A stretch of 64,000 bases of DNA from Microvirga solisilvae (GTDB lineage: Bacteria; Pseudomonadota; Alphaproteobacteria; Rhizobiales; Beijerinckiaceae): positions 62,001 to 126,000 of the forward strand of contig NZ_JAKUCN010000006.1 of the NCBI RefSeq assembly GCF_022808595.1, given 5' to 3'. Under the pieces are notes generated by a model, which was not told the origin of the DNA, did not search any database, and worked only from the letters and a program-made list of their open reading frames with translations. Positions 36,333 to 45,081 of the stretch are shown here, in pieces; within the stretch, counting starts at the first letter, position 1; every line of letters starts with the position of its first letter. A program made the position numbers and the translations under genes.

Positions 36333-36800
36333 TCAGGTCGAGATATTGATGATCTCTGCCTGCGCCGAACCTAACGGTATGACGTCGCCGATCTCCTTAC
36401 CCATAAGCGCTTGTGCGAGAGGGGAAACGTAGGAGATGCTGCCTTTGGTAGGGTCGGCTTCGTCTTCGCCGACGATCCGATAAGTCAGCTGTCGGCCATC
36501 CTCACGCTCAATGGTGACCCGGGCACCGAAGCGCACATGGGCGGTATCGGCCGGGGGAGGTATCAGCTCTGCCGTCACGCGCCGAGCAGACCAGTAACGA
36601 AGGTCGCGCCAGACACGGGTTATCTCGGCTTTGTCATCCAAAGCCTTCGCGTCTTCAAGACGACTTTCAAGACGCTCGATCTCGGCTTCCATCTGGGCAA
36701 GCCCCGATGAAGTCACGAGATGATGCGGGCTCAGGGTCCGCTCGGGGAGGTCCTCAAAGGCCTCACCACCCTCAGGCTCGCGAACAAAGGCACGGCTCAT
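36333..36800 (-). CDS. GreA/GreB-family transcription elongation factor-like protein
   Basis: A 155-residue protein with an N-terminal coiled coil (SGLAQMEAEIERLESRLEDA) and a C-terminal FKBP-like domain with the GreA pattern VRFGARVTIERED...YRIVGEDEADPTKGSISYVSPLAQALMGKEIGDV. It should bind RNA polymerase near the secondary channel. The tip of the coiled coil reads KALDDKAEITRVWRDL and lacks the usual Asp-Leu-x-Glu-Asn of GreA, so it may not stimulate RNA cleavage. Gene faces the liv operon end and the cyclase gene end. Confidence 0.82.
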   Translation of the reverse strand: MSRAFVREPEGGEAFEDLPERTLSPHHLVTSSGLAQMEAEIERLESRLEDAKALDDKAEITRVWRDLRYWSARRVTAELIPPPADTAHVRFGARVTIEREDGRQLTYRIVGEDEADPTKGSISYVSPLAQALMGKEIGDVIPLGSAQAEIINIST

Positions 36801-36861
36801 GGACGCTTCCTCCGCTCTTTTGAGGAGAACGCTCGAGACCGGCTAAGTTTCCGTCTGTGCC

Positions 36862-37980
36862 TTATCTCTTTGTTTGGCGCAGGCGCCCCACGATGCCACC
36901 CGGGAAGGCATAGACGCTGATCACGAACAGGGCGCCGAGCCAGAGCAGCCAGCGATCCGGATGGACCAGGTTCGGCAGCACAGGCATTCCAGCGAGGGCC
37001 TTGCTGCCGGCATCCATGAGAACCTGCAGGTAGCTCTGCGCGAGCACGAACAGGGCGGCACCAATCACCGAACCGTACATCGTTCCCATACCGCCGATCA
37101 CTACCATGAGCAGGATGTCGATCATGATGGAGAAGGAGAGGGTGGTATCCGGGCCATTGTAGCGCAGCCACAGGGCCATGAGAGCGCCGGCTACGGTCGC
37201 GACCAAGGCCGAGATGACGGAGGCCATGGTGCGATAAGCCACCACACGGTAGCCCAGCGCCTCAGCGCGGAACTCATTCTCGCGGATCGCCTGCAGCACA
37301 CGCCCGAACGGGGAGTTCACGATGCGCAGCAGTAGCAGGAACATCAGCAGGGCGACGAAGAACACCATGTAATAGGCAACGAGGCGCCCGTTGATGGATA
37401 CGCCGAAGATCGGCTCGGAAAGCAGCCGGAAGGCAGGGCGGAGCTCCGAAGGCAGCTGGAATGAGAGGCCATCCTCGCCGCCGGTAATGTCCGATAGCTG
37501 GGAGGCCAGCACCGCCATGGCGGAAGCCACCGCGAGCGTGATCATCGAGAAGAAGATCGCTCGTACGCGCAGGGATAGAAGGCCAATAGCCACCGCGAGC
37601 AAAGCAGAGAGAACCAATGCTGCGAGGAGCCCGACCACGACCGATGTCCAGGTGGCGCCAAGACGCTCCAATGCAATGGCAATGCCGTAGCCGCCGATGC
37701 CGAAGAACATGGTGTGGGCAAAAGACACGATGCCGGTATAGCCGAGCAGCAGGTCATAGCTTGCGACCAGCACGATGAAGACGCAGATCTTCGCAGCCGT
37801 GCTCAAGGGCTGGCTGCCGGAGAACAGGAACGGCGTTGCGGCCAGGACCACGAAAATCGCGAGAAGAATGAAGGTCAAAGCCTTCGAGCGCGGCATGTCC
37901 GAAGACAGGATGCTGCTCAGGGCGCCGCCGCTCTTGCGGGTTTCATCGAATGCCAGAGGCAAGGCAGGGGATGTGCTCAT
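36862..37980 (-). CDS. livM: Branched-chain amino acid ABC transporter permease LivM
   Basis: A 372-residue inner-membrane permease with about ten hydrophobic segments. The LivM signatures are DLLLGYTGIVSFAHTMFFGIGGYG and AIRENEFRAEALGYRV. The ATG at 37980 overlaps the livH stop as ATGA, fixing the start. Last gene of livKGFHM. It pairs with LivH to form the channel. Confidence 0.93.
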   Translation of the reverse strand: MSTSPALPLAFDETRKSGGALSSILSSDMPRSKALTFILLAIFVVLAATPFLFSGSQPLSTAAKICVFIVLVASYDLLLGYTGIVSFAHTMFFGIGGYGIAIALERLGATWTSVVVGLLAALVLSALLAVAIGLLSLRVRAIFFSMITLAVASAMAVLASQLSDITGGEDGLSFQLPSELRPAFRLLSEPIFGVSINGRLVAYYMVFFVALLMFLLLLRIVNSPFGRVLQAIRENEFRAEALGYRVVAYRTMASVISALVATVAGALMALWLRYNGPDTTLSFSIMIDILLMVVIGGMGTMYGSVIGAALFVLAQSYLQVLMDAGSKALAGMPVLPNLVHPDRWLLWLGALFVISVYAFPGGIVGRLRQTKR

Positions 37981-39002
37981 CGACGCGCTACCGGAAAGAG
38001 GCCCTGCGGACGCCATATCAGCACGAGGGCCATGACAAGGATATTCGAAATAAGCGCCAGCTTCGGCTCAAGGAAGCCGACATAATTGGCGACCAACGCT
38101 ACGAGAATCGAGCCGACGAAGCAGCCGCCAACGGAGCCGAGGCCGCCGATGATGATGACGATGAACACCAGCACCATCACTTCCATGCCCATGCCTGCGG
38201 TCAGCGTCTGGCGGTAGAACGCCCACATGACACCACCGAGGCCAGCGAGCGCGGAGCCCGCCACGAACACACTTACGAACAGGCGGCGGATACGGTAGCC
38301 GAGAGCCTCGACCATCTCCGGGTTCTCGACGCCCGCGCGGATGAGAAGACCGATGCGGGTGCGGTTGAGGAGCAACTGCATACCGATGAAGACCACGAGG
38401 CCGATGCACACGGCTACCACGCGATAACGCTCCATCACGATATCGCCGATGACGAAGGCGCCGCGCAGGGTTTGCGGCAGCTGCAGCGGAATGGGCGATG
38501 CACCCCAGATCGCATGGATCGCCTGCTCGGCGACGATCAGGCCGCCCATGGTGACCAGGATCTGCTTGAGGTGACTGCCATAAACCGGGCGTACGATGAC
38601 GCGCTCGAACACCGCACCGACAACGCCGGTCACAGCCATGGCGACGACGATGCACAGAAAGAGAAGTCCGAGGTTCAACCACACGGAATCCGCTTGGCCC
38701 CAGCCTGCAAGCGGCCCGAGAACGATGAGAGTTGCGTAGGCGCCAAGCGAGATGAAGACGCCGTGGCCGAAATTGATGATGTCCATGAGGCCGAACACCA
38801 GCGTGAGGCCAGATGCCATGAGAAAGATCATCATCCCCATGGCAAGGCCTGCGACGGTGAGGGTCACCCAGGTCGAACCGCTGCCGATGAAAGGCAGGGC
38901 GAGGAGGGCGAGAGCCGGGACGAGCAGGAGCGGCAGCCAATCCGTCTTGGTGCGCGGCAATGGCTCGGACGACGTGGTGGTTTCAACAGCCATATCGGTC
39001 AT
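37977..39002 (-). CDS. livH: Branched-chain amino acid ABC transporter permease LivH
   Basis: A 341-residue permease with an N-terminal extension before eight or more membrane segments. The family motif LTLVFGLMDIINFGHGVFISLGAY is clear, as is NRTRIGLLIRAGVENPEMVEALGYRI. It overlaps livF at its start and livM at its end, both by ATGA, so all three are coupled. Confidence 0.93.
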   Translation of the reverse strand: MTDMAVETTTSSEPLPRTKTDWLPLLLVPALALLALPFIGSGSTWVTLTVAGLAMGMMIFLMASGLTLVFGLMDIINFGHGVFISLGAYATLIVLGPLAGWGQADSVWLNLGLLFLCIVVAMAVTGVVGAVFERVIVRPVYGSHLKQILVTMGGLIVAEQAIHAIWGASPIPLQLPQTLRGAFVIGDIVMERYRVVAVCIGLVVFIGMQLLLNRTRIGLLIRAGVENPEMVEALGYRIRRLFVSVFVAGSALAGLGGVMWAFYRQTLTAGMGMEVMVLVFIVIIIGGLGSVGGCFVGSILVALVANYVGFLEPKLALISNILVMALVLIWRPQGLFPVARR

Positions 39003-39724
39003 TGGTGAGCATCCAGGGAAAGGCCGAGCAGGCGCTGCTGCAGGTTCTTGTCCTCCACCATCTCGCGCATGGCGCCGGAATGCACGATACGTCCGTCATC
39101 CATGACGATCACATTATCGCCGAGCGCGGAGGCGGCATAGAAATTCTGCTCCACGAGCAGAATTGTTTCGCCGGCAGCTTTCAAAGCCTTGAACGCTTCG
39201 ATCATGCTGCGCACCATAACGGGCGCGAGGCCCTTGGTGGGCTCGTCGATGAGCAGGAGACGGCGCGGCTCGGCAATGGCGCGAGCGATCGCGAGCATCT
39301 GCTTCTGACCGCCGGAGAGATTGCCCGCAGGGAGGTTCCAGAAACGCTTCAGCGCGGGGAAGAGACCGAGCATCCAATCGAGACGCGCGGAATCCACCGG
39401 CCCACTGCGGGCGGCGAGCACGATGTTTTCGCGCACGGTGAGATCCGTGAAGATTGCCATGGATTCCGGCACGTAGCCGATGCCGGCACGCGCGATATTC
39501 GGCGTGCTGTTCTTGGTAATGTCCTGGCCGTCGAACCGGATCGCACCGGACGAGGCCTGCCACAGGCCCATGATCGTGCGCAGCGTCGTCGTCTTGCCCG
39601 CGCCGTTGCGTCCGAGGAGCATGGTGAGCTGGCCTGCGGGAATGGCGAAATCCACGCCGTGCAGGATATGATAGGGGCCGATATGCGTGTGAACGCCCGA
39701 AAGCTGGAGAAGAGGTTCAGCCAT
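38999..39724 (-). CDS. livF: Branched-chain amino acid ABC transporter ATPase LivF
   Basis: A 241-residue ATPase with Walker A GRNGAGKTT, signature LSGGQKQML and Walker B LLIDEPTKGLAP. The start ATGGCTGA contains the livG stop (TGA), an 8-base overlap that fixes the start. The 16 upstream codons in the frame belong to livG. It energises uptake with LivG. Confidence 0.93.
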   Translation of the reverse strand: MAEPLLQLSGVHTHIGPYHILHGVDFAIPAGQLTMLLGRNGAGKTTTLRTIMGLWQASSGAIRFDGQDITKNSTPNIARAGIGYVPESMAIFTDLTVRENIVLAARSGPVDSARLDWMLGLFPALKRFWNLPAGNLSGGQKQMLAIARAIAEPRRLLLIDEPTKGLAPVMVRSMIEAFKALKAAGETILLVEQNFYAASALGDNVIVMDDGRIVHSGAMREMVEDKNLQQRLLGLSLDAHQ

Positions 39725-40496
39725 TTGCCACCTCCACACCGAGATAGGCTTCCTGCACCACAGGGGAGGCAATCACCTCGGCCGGGTCGCCGTCGGCCAC
39801 GAGCGAGCCGTTATGCAGCACGATGATGCGGTCGGCGAGCGAGCGCACGACATCCATTTTGTGCTCCACGAGAAGCACAGTCGCATCGCCGCGCTGCTTG
39901 ATGTCCTGAATGAGTTCTAGAACCGTCGGCACTTCGTCGACGCTCATGCCGGCAGTCGGCTCGTCGAACATGAACACCTTGGGCTCCATCGCGATCAGAA
40001 GGGCGACTTCGAGCTTCCGCTGGTCACCATGCGAGAGCGCCTTCGGCGGGACGTGCCGCTTGTCGCTCAACCGCACGCGTTCAAGTATTTCTTCCGCCTT
40101 GGCGATGAGATCGCGGCGTTCGTTCCAGATCTTGAAGAGCGACCATCCCGCCTCAGCGCGACTCTGCACGGCCAAGCGCACGTTTTCCAGTGCGGTCAGG
40201 TCAGGGAAGAGATTGGTCAGCTGAAAGGCACGCCCTAGACCGCGCTTGGCGCGGGCCGATGGGGCGAGGGAGGTGATATCCTCACCCTCGACCAGAACCT
40301 GGCCCGACGATGCACGCAGCTGGCCGGAAATCAGGTTGAAATAGGTGGTCTTGCCGGCGCCATTGGGGCCGACAATCGCTGTGAGCGTGCCGGGTGTAAA
40401 CCGGCACGACACGTCGTTGACGGCCACATGGCCACCGAAACGAATGGTAAGCCCGCGCGTTTCAAGCGCGGGCGTTGTCGTTGCTGATGACGTCAC
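39717..40496 (-). CDS. livG: Branched-chain amino acid ABC transporter ATPase LivG
   Basis: A 259-residue ATPase with Walker A GPNGAGKTT, the LivG signature LSHGDQRKLEVA (His in place of Gly), Walker B VFMFDEPTAGMS and a C-terminal LivG-type tail (SLVADGDPAEVIASPVVQEAYLGV in part). It starts 7 bases after livK. Confidence 0.93.
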   Translation of the reverse strand: MTSSATTTPALETRGLTIRFGGHVAVNDVSCRFTPGTLTAIVGPNGAGKTTYFNLISGQLRASSGQVLVEGEDITSLAPSARAKRGLGRAFQLTNLFPDLTALENVRLAVQSRAEAGWSLFKIWNERRDLIAKAEEILERVRLSDKRHVPPKALSHGDQRKLEVALLIAMEPKVFMFDEPTAGMSVDEVPTVLELIQDIKQRGDATVLLVEHKMDVVRSLADRIIVLHNGSLVADGDPAEVIASPVVQEAYLGVEVANG

Positions 40497-40503
40497 GGTT
40501 GAT

Positions 40504-41694
40504 TTAGCGCTTGTTGCGAACCGGGATCGGCATCTTGTCGGCAGGGATCGTGTTCACGAGATCGAGCAGATCGTTCGCGTCCTTGCCATTGGCCTTGACC
40601 TTGAAGTGGTACATGGCCTGCAGCGCCTGGTGATCTTCCTTGCGGAAAGTCATCGTGCCCTTCGGCGTCTCGAAACTCATGCCTTCCATAGCCGTGATCA
40701 GCTTCTCGGTGTCGGTGCCGCCGGCCTTCTGGATGGCGGTGACGACAGCGGAGGCCGCAGCGAAGCCGCCTGCAGTGAAGAAGTCCGGCGGAGCGTTGAA
40801 GCGCTTCTGGTGCTCGGCGACGAGCCAGTCATTCATCTCGTTCTTCGGGAAGGCGTAGTAATAGTACACAGCGCCTTCCATGCCGGGATAGTTCTTATAG
40901 ATCTGCATCGCGGGCAGGATGTTGCCGCCGGGTGCGATCTCGATGCCGAAGCGTTCGGGCTTAAGGTCGGCGATCTTCGGCAGCGGATGCTGGCCGGCCC
41001 AGATGATGTTGATGATCTTCTTGCCCGGCTTGTCCTTCAGCGCGTCGAAGATGCGCTGCGCGGAAGCGGTGAAGTCCGTGGCGTTTTGAGGAGTGTATTC
41101 CTCGAACACGACCTTCGCGTTCGGACGGATCTCGGCGAGCGCGCTCTTGAGAGCGGCAACGCCGTCCTTACCGAAAGCGTAATCCTGCGCGAGCGTTGCG
41201 ATGGACACCTCGCCGGTGGCCGGAACGGCCGCCGCGGCGCCGTAAGCGTCCTGCGTGGAGTTGCGGGCCGTGCGGAAGATGAAGCGGTTCCACTTGTCGC
41301 CGGTGATCGCATCGGCCACGGCAGGCTCGACAATCAGCACTTTGCCGTTCTCTTCCGCGACGGGAAGCATGGCGAGCGCGGCAGCGGAGGAGGTGGTGCC
41401 GACAGCAATGTCGACCTTGTCGTCGTTGTAGGCCTGCTCCAGCAGGGTCTTGGCGAGATCGGCCTTGAGTTGGTCGTCCTTCACGATCACGGAGATCTTG
41501 CGGCCGTTCACAGCCATGGTGCCCTTGGTGAGGTACTCAAGGCCCATCATGAAACCGGCTTCGGTCTGCTTAGCGTAAGCCTCGAGCGGACCGGTCTTGC
41601 CGGCAATCAGAGCAACCTTGATGTCCTGCGCAAAAGCGGCAGAAGCGAAGAAAATTCCTGCCGTTGCGGCAGCGATCGTGAGCTTGAGGCGCAT
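40504..41694 (-). CDS. livK: Branched-chain/amide-type ABC substrate-binding protein (LivK-like)
   Basis: A 396-residue periplasmic binding protein with signal peptide LKLTIAAATAGIFFASAAFAQ and a Peripla_BP_6 fold. GGGGAG seven to eight bases before the ATG supports this start over upstream codons. Motifs of the family include VALIAGKTGPLEAYAKQTEAG, VDIAVGTTSSAAALAMLPVAEE and QDYAFGKDG. Substrate cannot be read from sequence. The family covers branched-chain amino acids, amides, urea and aromatic acids. First gene of livKGFHM. Confidence 0.88.
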   Translation of the reverse strand: MRLKLTIAAATAGIFFASAAFAQDIKVALIAGKTGPLEAYAKQTEAGFMMGLEYLTKGTMAVNGRKISVIVKDDQLKADLAKTLLEQAYNDDKVDIAVGTTSSAAALAMLPVAEENGKVLIVEPAVADAITGDKWNRFIFRTARNSTQDAYGAAAAVPATGEVSIATLAQDYAFGKDGVAALKSALAEIRPNAKVVFEEYTPQNATDFTASAQRIFDALKDKPGKKIINIIWAGQHPLPKIADLKPERFGIEIAPGGNILPAMQIYKNYPGMEGAVYYYYAFPKNEMNDWLVAEHQKRFNAPPDFFTAGGFAAASAVVTAIQKAGGTDTEKLITAMEGMSFETPKGTMTFRKEDHQALQAMYHFKVKANGKDANDLLDLVNTIPADKMPIPVRNKR

Positions 41695-41724
41695 GGCACT
41701 CCCCATGTGTGTTTTTGTTGCGCC

Positions 41725-41755
41725 ATTGACGGTCTGGCGCTTGTCACTGTCAAGC
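41725..41755 (-). promoter_or_regulatory. Putative livK promoter with overlapping near-palindrome
   Basis: On the minus strand a perfect -35 TTGACA (41753-41748) and a weak -10 GTCAAT (41730-41725) are 17 bases apart, 31 bases before the livK start. The -35 lies inside GCTTGACAGTGACAAGC (41755-41739), an almost symmetric 17-mer that could bind a repressor. Confidence 0.5.
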
Positions 41756-41797
41756 ACGTTTCTTGGGCAGATTGTGGAGAGCGAATTGGTCTTTGGA

Positions 41798-42742
41798 TTA
41801 AGCCTCCGGCAGCACCGGCTCTTTGATGTCCTTCGCATCGTGCCCACGGCGTGCGGCCTCACGTTCGAGCAGGAGCAATGCCAAGCCGGCTATGCAGATG
41901 ACGCCTGCTCCAACGAGCGTCCAGAATTCCACAATGTCTCCGAATGCGAGATAGCCGAGCACGATCGCCCAGACGATCAGCGTATATTGATACGGCGCAA
42001 CGACAGAGGCAGGCGCGATTTTCAGCGCTCTGTTCACGCAAGCGTGAGCGGCCATCGACACGATACCCAGTAGAAAAAGACCGGCCAGATCGAGCCAGCC
42101 GGGTGTGACCCATGCGAAGGGTGCTGCGATGATGCCAAAAATCAGGCTGCCCAGGATCTGACCCAGGACCAGCGTCCCGTCGTCAGTGTCTCGCAGCTTT
42201 CGCGTCGTGATCATCAGAAGGGAATAGAATACGCTGCCGACAAGCGCGATCATCGCGGGCCAGGAGATCGTTGCTGCCGAAGGACGTAATGCGATCAGAA
42301 CGCCGACGAAACCGACGCCGGCTGCGATGATGCGTGGCTTGTCGATCTTCTCACCCAGCCAGAGGGCTGCGAATGCAACAACATAGATCGGACCTGCGAG
42401 ATAATAGGTCATCACGTCGGCCAGCGGCAGGTAGGTGACGGCCCAATAGAAGCAGGCCACTTCCAGGGTTGAGAGCAGGATGCGCACGGCATGAAGAGCG
42501 GGCTGCGGTGGGATCTGCAGCGAAATCTTCTGCCGGTGCATGATCGGTAGTAGAACGGCTAATGCCGCGATGCTGCGCAACAGCAGAACCTGTCCGACGG
42601 AATAGGTGGCAACGAGCCATTTGCCCATCACATCGTTGACGGAAAACATGAACATGCCCAGCAGCATCAGGCCGATGCCGACGAGGGCGCCCGAACGCAC
42701 GATCTTGGCGGATGAGGAAGTGGAGTGACTCATGGCCCGCAT
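41798..42742 (-). CDS. EamA/DMT-superfamily transporter
   Basis: A 314-residue integral-membrane protein with ten hydrophobic segments in two EamA halves (GLMLLGMFMFSVNDVMGKWLV at the start; ALVGSVFYSLLMITTRKLR in the second half). Family members export amino acids or other metabolites. The substrate is unknown. The start may be three codons later (MSHSTSS). Single gene, divergent from the thioesterase. Confidence 0.85.
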   Translation of the reverse strand: MRAMSHSTSSSAKIVRSGALVGIGLMLLGMFMFSVNDVMGKWLVATYSVGQVLLLRSIAALAVLLPIMHRQKISLQIPPQPALHAVRILLSTLEVACFYWAVTYLPLADVMTYYLAGPIYVVAFAALWLGEKIDKPRIIAAGVGFVGVLIALRPSAATISWPAMIALVGSVFYSLLMITTRKLRDTDDGTLVLGQILGSLIFGIIAAPFAWVTPGWLDLAGLFLLGIVSMAAHACVNRALKIAPASVVAPYQYTLIVWAIVLGYLAFGDIVEFWTLVGAGVICIAGLALLLLEREAARRGHDAKDIKEPVLPEA

Positions 42743-42816
42743 TCATGAGGGAAGCCGGGGCAATTCACAAGAGGTCAGGAAGATGCCTTAATGAGCTTGA
42801 GCATTGAGAGGCGAGC

Positions 42817-43272
42817 ATGGCGGAATCGACCCCTAAAGACCCCAGTTTCGAGGCCCGGGTGCGGGCGAGTTTCGCCAAGCAGGGGCTCATGGAAACACTG
42901 GGCGCATCAATCGCGCATGTTGCGCCTGGTCAGGTGGAAATCGCGCTGCCCCCGTCGCCTGCCGTGTCGCAGCAGCATGGCTTTGTACATGCGGGAGCGG
43001 TGGCGAGCATCGCGGACTCGGCGGCGGGCTACGCAGCATTGACTCTGATGCCGCCCGGAGCCGGCGTTCTCACTGCGGAGTTCAAGATCAATCTTCTCGC
43101 GCCGGCAGTCGGTGAGCGCATCGTGGCGAAGGGAAAGGTCATCAAGGCCGGGCGCACGCTCACTCTGGCGCAGACCGATGTGTTTGCTGAGCGCGAGGGA
43201 CAGGAAAAACTCGTCGCGGTCCTCACAGCTACTCTCATGACGGTCGAGGGGCGCGCCGGAGTGGACGACTAG
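42817..43272 (+). CDS. PaaI-family hotdog-fold thioesterase
   Basis: A 151-residue thioesterase with the hotdog motif HGFVHAGAVASIADSAAG and the central helix, then AEFKINLLAPAVGERIVAKG. It is expected to hydrolyse acyl-CoA or phenylacetyl-CoA-type thioesters. GAGAGGCGAGC gives a good ribosome site. Its stop lies in a CTAG shared with the convergent SMP-30 gene. Confidence 0.87.
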   Translation: MAESTPKDPSFEARVRASFAKQGLMETLGASIAHVAPGQVEIALPPSPAVSQQHGFVHAGAVASIADSAAGYAALTLMPPGAGVLTAEFKINLLAPAVGERIVAKGKVIKAGRTLTLAQTDVFAEREGQEKLVAVLTATLMTVEGRAGVDD

Positions 43273-44183
43273 AATGTCTTCGCACCATTCACAAGCAGCA
43301 TGATCGCATAAAGCGATGTGGTGGCGCAGATATAGAGGCGATTGCGCTTCACGCCGCCGAACACAACATTCGCTACGGCCTCAGGCACTAGGATCTTACC
43401 GATCAACGTGCCGTCGCTCTCGTAGCAATGTACGCCGTCACCCGCGCTGGTCCAGATGCGTCCCGCTTCGTCCAAACGGAAGCCGTCGAAGAGGCCGCTG
43501 GTGCAGGTGGCAAAAATCTCGCCGCCTGTAAGCTTACCGCTTTCGCTTACATCGAAAATCCGAATGTGGCGTGGGCCATCGGCAACATGAGTTGCCCCCG
43601 TATCGGCGACATAGAGATTCTTTTCATCCGGCGAGAAGGCCAGCCCATTCGGGCGCACGAAATCATCTGCGACGATGTTGATCGCGCCTGTGTGCGGATC
43701 AACGCGATAGACATGACAGGCGCCAATTTCGCTTTCCGCCTTGTGGCCCTCGTAATCGGAGTCGATGCCGTAAGCGGGATCGGTGAACCAGATCGAGCCG
43801 TCTGATTTTACCACCACGTCGTTGGGACTGTTGAAGCGTTTGCCGCCATGATGACTCGCGATCACGGTGATCGAGCCGTCATGCTCCGTGCGCGTCACAC
43901 GCCGGTTGCCATGCTCGCAGGTGACGAGACGGCCTTGCCTGTCCACCGTGTTCCCGTTTGAATAGCCCGATGGATGGCGGAAGACACTGACACTGTTCGA
44001 CGTCTCGTCGTAGCGCATCATCCGGTCGTTGGGCACATCGCTCCAGATGAGATAACGTCCGGCGGGAAAATAGGCGGGGCCTTCCGCCCACCGGCATCCT
44101 TCCGCCAATTTCTCAAGGCGCGCGGAGCCGATGAACAGGCGGTTGAACCGCTCGTCGAGCGTGACGGCAATGTCCCGGAACAT
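43269..44183 (-). CDS. SMP-30/gluconolactonase-family hydrolase
   Basis: A 304-residue six-bladed propeller enzyme. It has AEGPAYFPAGRYLIWSDVPN with the metal-ligand Glu, FNSPNDVVVKSDGSIWFTDP with Asn and Asp ligands, VRPNGLAFSPDEKNLYVADTG, and FDGFRLDEAGRIWTS. Relatives hydrolyse lactones such as gluconolactone. Start overlaps the universal stress gene stop as TGATG at 44181-44185. The longer frame upstream is antisense-like and was dropped. Confidence 0.88.
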   Translation of the reverse strand: MFRDIAVTLDERFNRLFIGSARLEKLAEGCRWAEGPAYFPAGRYLIWSDVPNDRMMRYDETSNSVSVFRHPSGYSNGNTVDRQGRLVTCEHGNRRVTRTEHDGSITVIASHHGGKRFNSPNDVVVKSDGSIWFTDPAYGIDSDYEGHKAESEIGACHVYRVDPHTGAINIVADDFVRPNGLAFSPDEKNLYVADTGATHVADGPRHIRIFDVSESGKLTGGEIFATCTSGLFDGFRLDEAGRIWTSAGDGVHCYESDGTLIGKILVPEAVANVVFGGVKRNRLYICATTSLYAIMLLVNGAKTF

Positions 44184-45019
44184 CAATGGGCCATCAGAAC
44201 GGGAATGGTCGTGTTGCTCAGGATATGGCTCGTCGCACCGCCGAAGAACATCTGCCGGAGGCGGCTTTGGGTGTAGGCGCCCTTCACGAGAAGATCGCAG
44301 CCGAGGGCGGCCGCTTCCTTCAGGATTGTCTCTCCGGCTCTGTCTGTCGGGTCGGGAACGGTGATGGCCTCGGAAGCCACATCGTGCATCCGCAATGAAC
44401 GGGCGAGTTCCGCTCCCGAAGGGCCGGGGACGCCCCAATCCTCAAGCTCCAGAACCACCACGCGCCGGGCCTTCTTCAACAGCGGCATGGCGCCGAGCAC
44501 GGCGCGCGCCGTCTCGGTGCTGCGGTTCCACGCGATCACGACCACCTCGCCGAAGGTTCTCGGCACCGATGGCGGCGCGATGAGGACCGGGCGGCCGGTT
44601 TCGAATAAAGCGGCCTCGACGGTCGAAAGGCGGGTCTGTCCGTTCGAACCGTCCGGCCTGCCAACCAGAATGGCGTCGAAAACTCTGCCATAAGCTCCCA
44701 AGAAGGCGTCCTCCATCAAGCCGTCCTGGCGCCAGCCGAAGCTGAGGCCCGACAGGCCTGCCGAGGAGCGCGAGATCTGCTTGGTGGCCATGAAGCCTTC
44801 GAACCGCTCCCGGCAGGTCTGCGCCATCTCGAAGCGGTTTTCGGGGGTCAACGGCGATGGTACGCCGATGGCAATGTCCACCGGCAGAACCACGGGATAA
44901 TCGGGGGTGATCGCCAGGCCCTCGATATAGCTGTCAAAGGTTCGGCCTACCAGAAGCGCCAGTTCGAGCTGGCTATCGATCTGGCCATGGTCTTCAATCG
45001 GAACGAGGATGCTCTTCAT
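44183..45019 (-). CDS. Tandem-domain universal stress protein
   Basis: A 278-residue cytoplasmic protein with two Usp folds. The first begins MKSILVPIEDHG. The second ends with the ATP-binding type motif GAYTQSRLRQMFFGGATSHIL and VPVLMAH-like strand. The first half lacks that loop and is probably degenerate. Universal stress proteins respond to nutrient, redox or envelope stress. It lies 62 bases after the PPK2 gene and is coupled to the lactonase gene. Confidence 0.85.
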   Translation of the reverse strand: MKSILVPIEDHGQIDSQLELALLVGRTFDSYIEGLAITPDYPVVLPVDIAIGVPSPLTPENRFEMAQTCRERFEGFMATKQISRSSAGLSGLSFGWRQDGLMEDAFLGAYGRVFDAILVGRPDGSNGQTRLSTVEAALFETGRPVLIAPPSVPRTFGEVVVIAWNRSTETARAVLGAMPLLKKARRVVVLELEDWGVPGPSGAELARSLRMHDVASEAITVPDPTDRAGETILKEAAALGCDLLVKGAYTQSRLRQMFFGGATSHILSNTTIPVLMAH

Positions 45020-45081
45020 GAGATTATTGTCGCGCCGAAACCCCTTCTCGGCAAGGGGCATCGACGAAGGTGGCATATCGA

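Noticed and set aside
37950..39008. 352-codon open frame on the plus strand
   Set aside because: Antisense to livH. The sequence is an Asp/Glu/His/Arg-rich mirror of membrane helices and has no plausible domain.
40345..41826. 493-codon open frame on the plus strand
   Set aside because: Fully antisense to livK and its upstream region, a common by-product of GC-rich codon use. The protein has no family likeness while the minus strand encodes a clear binding protein.
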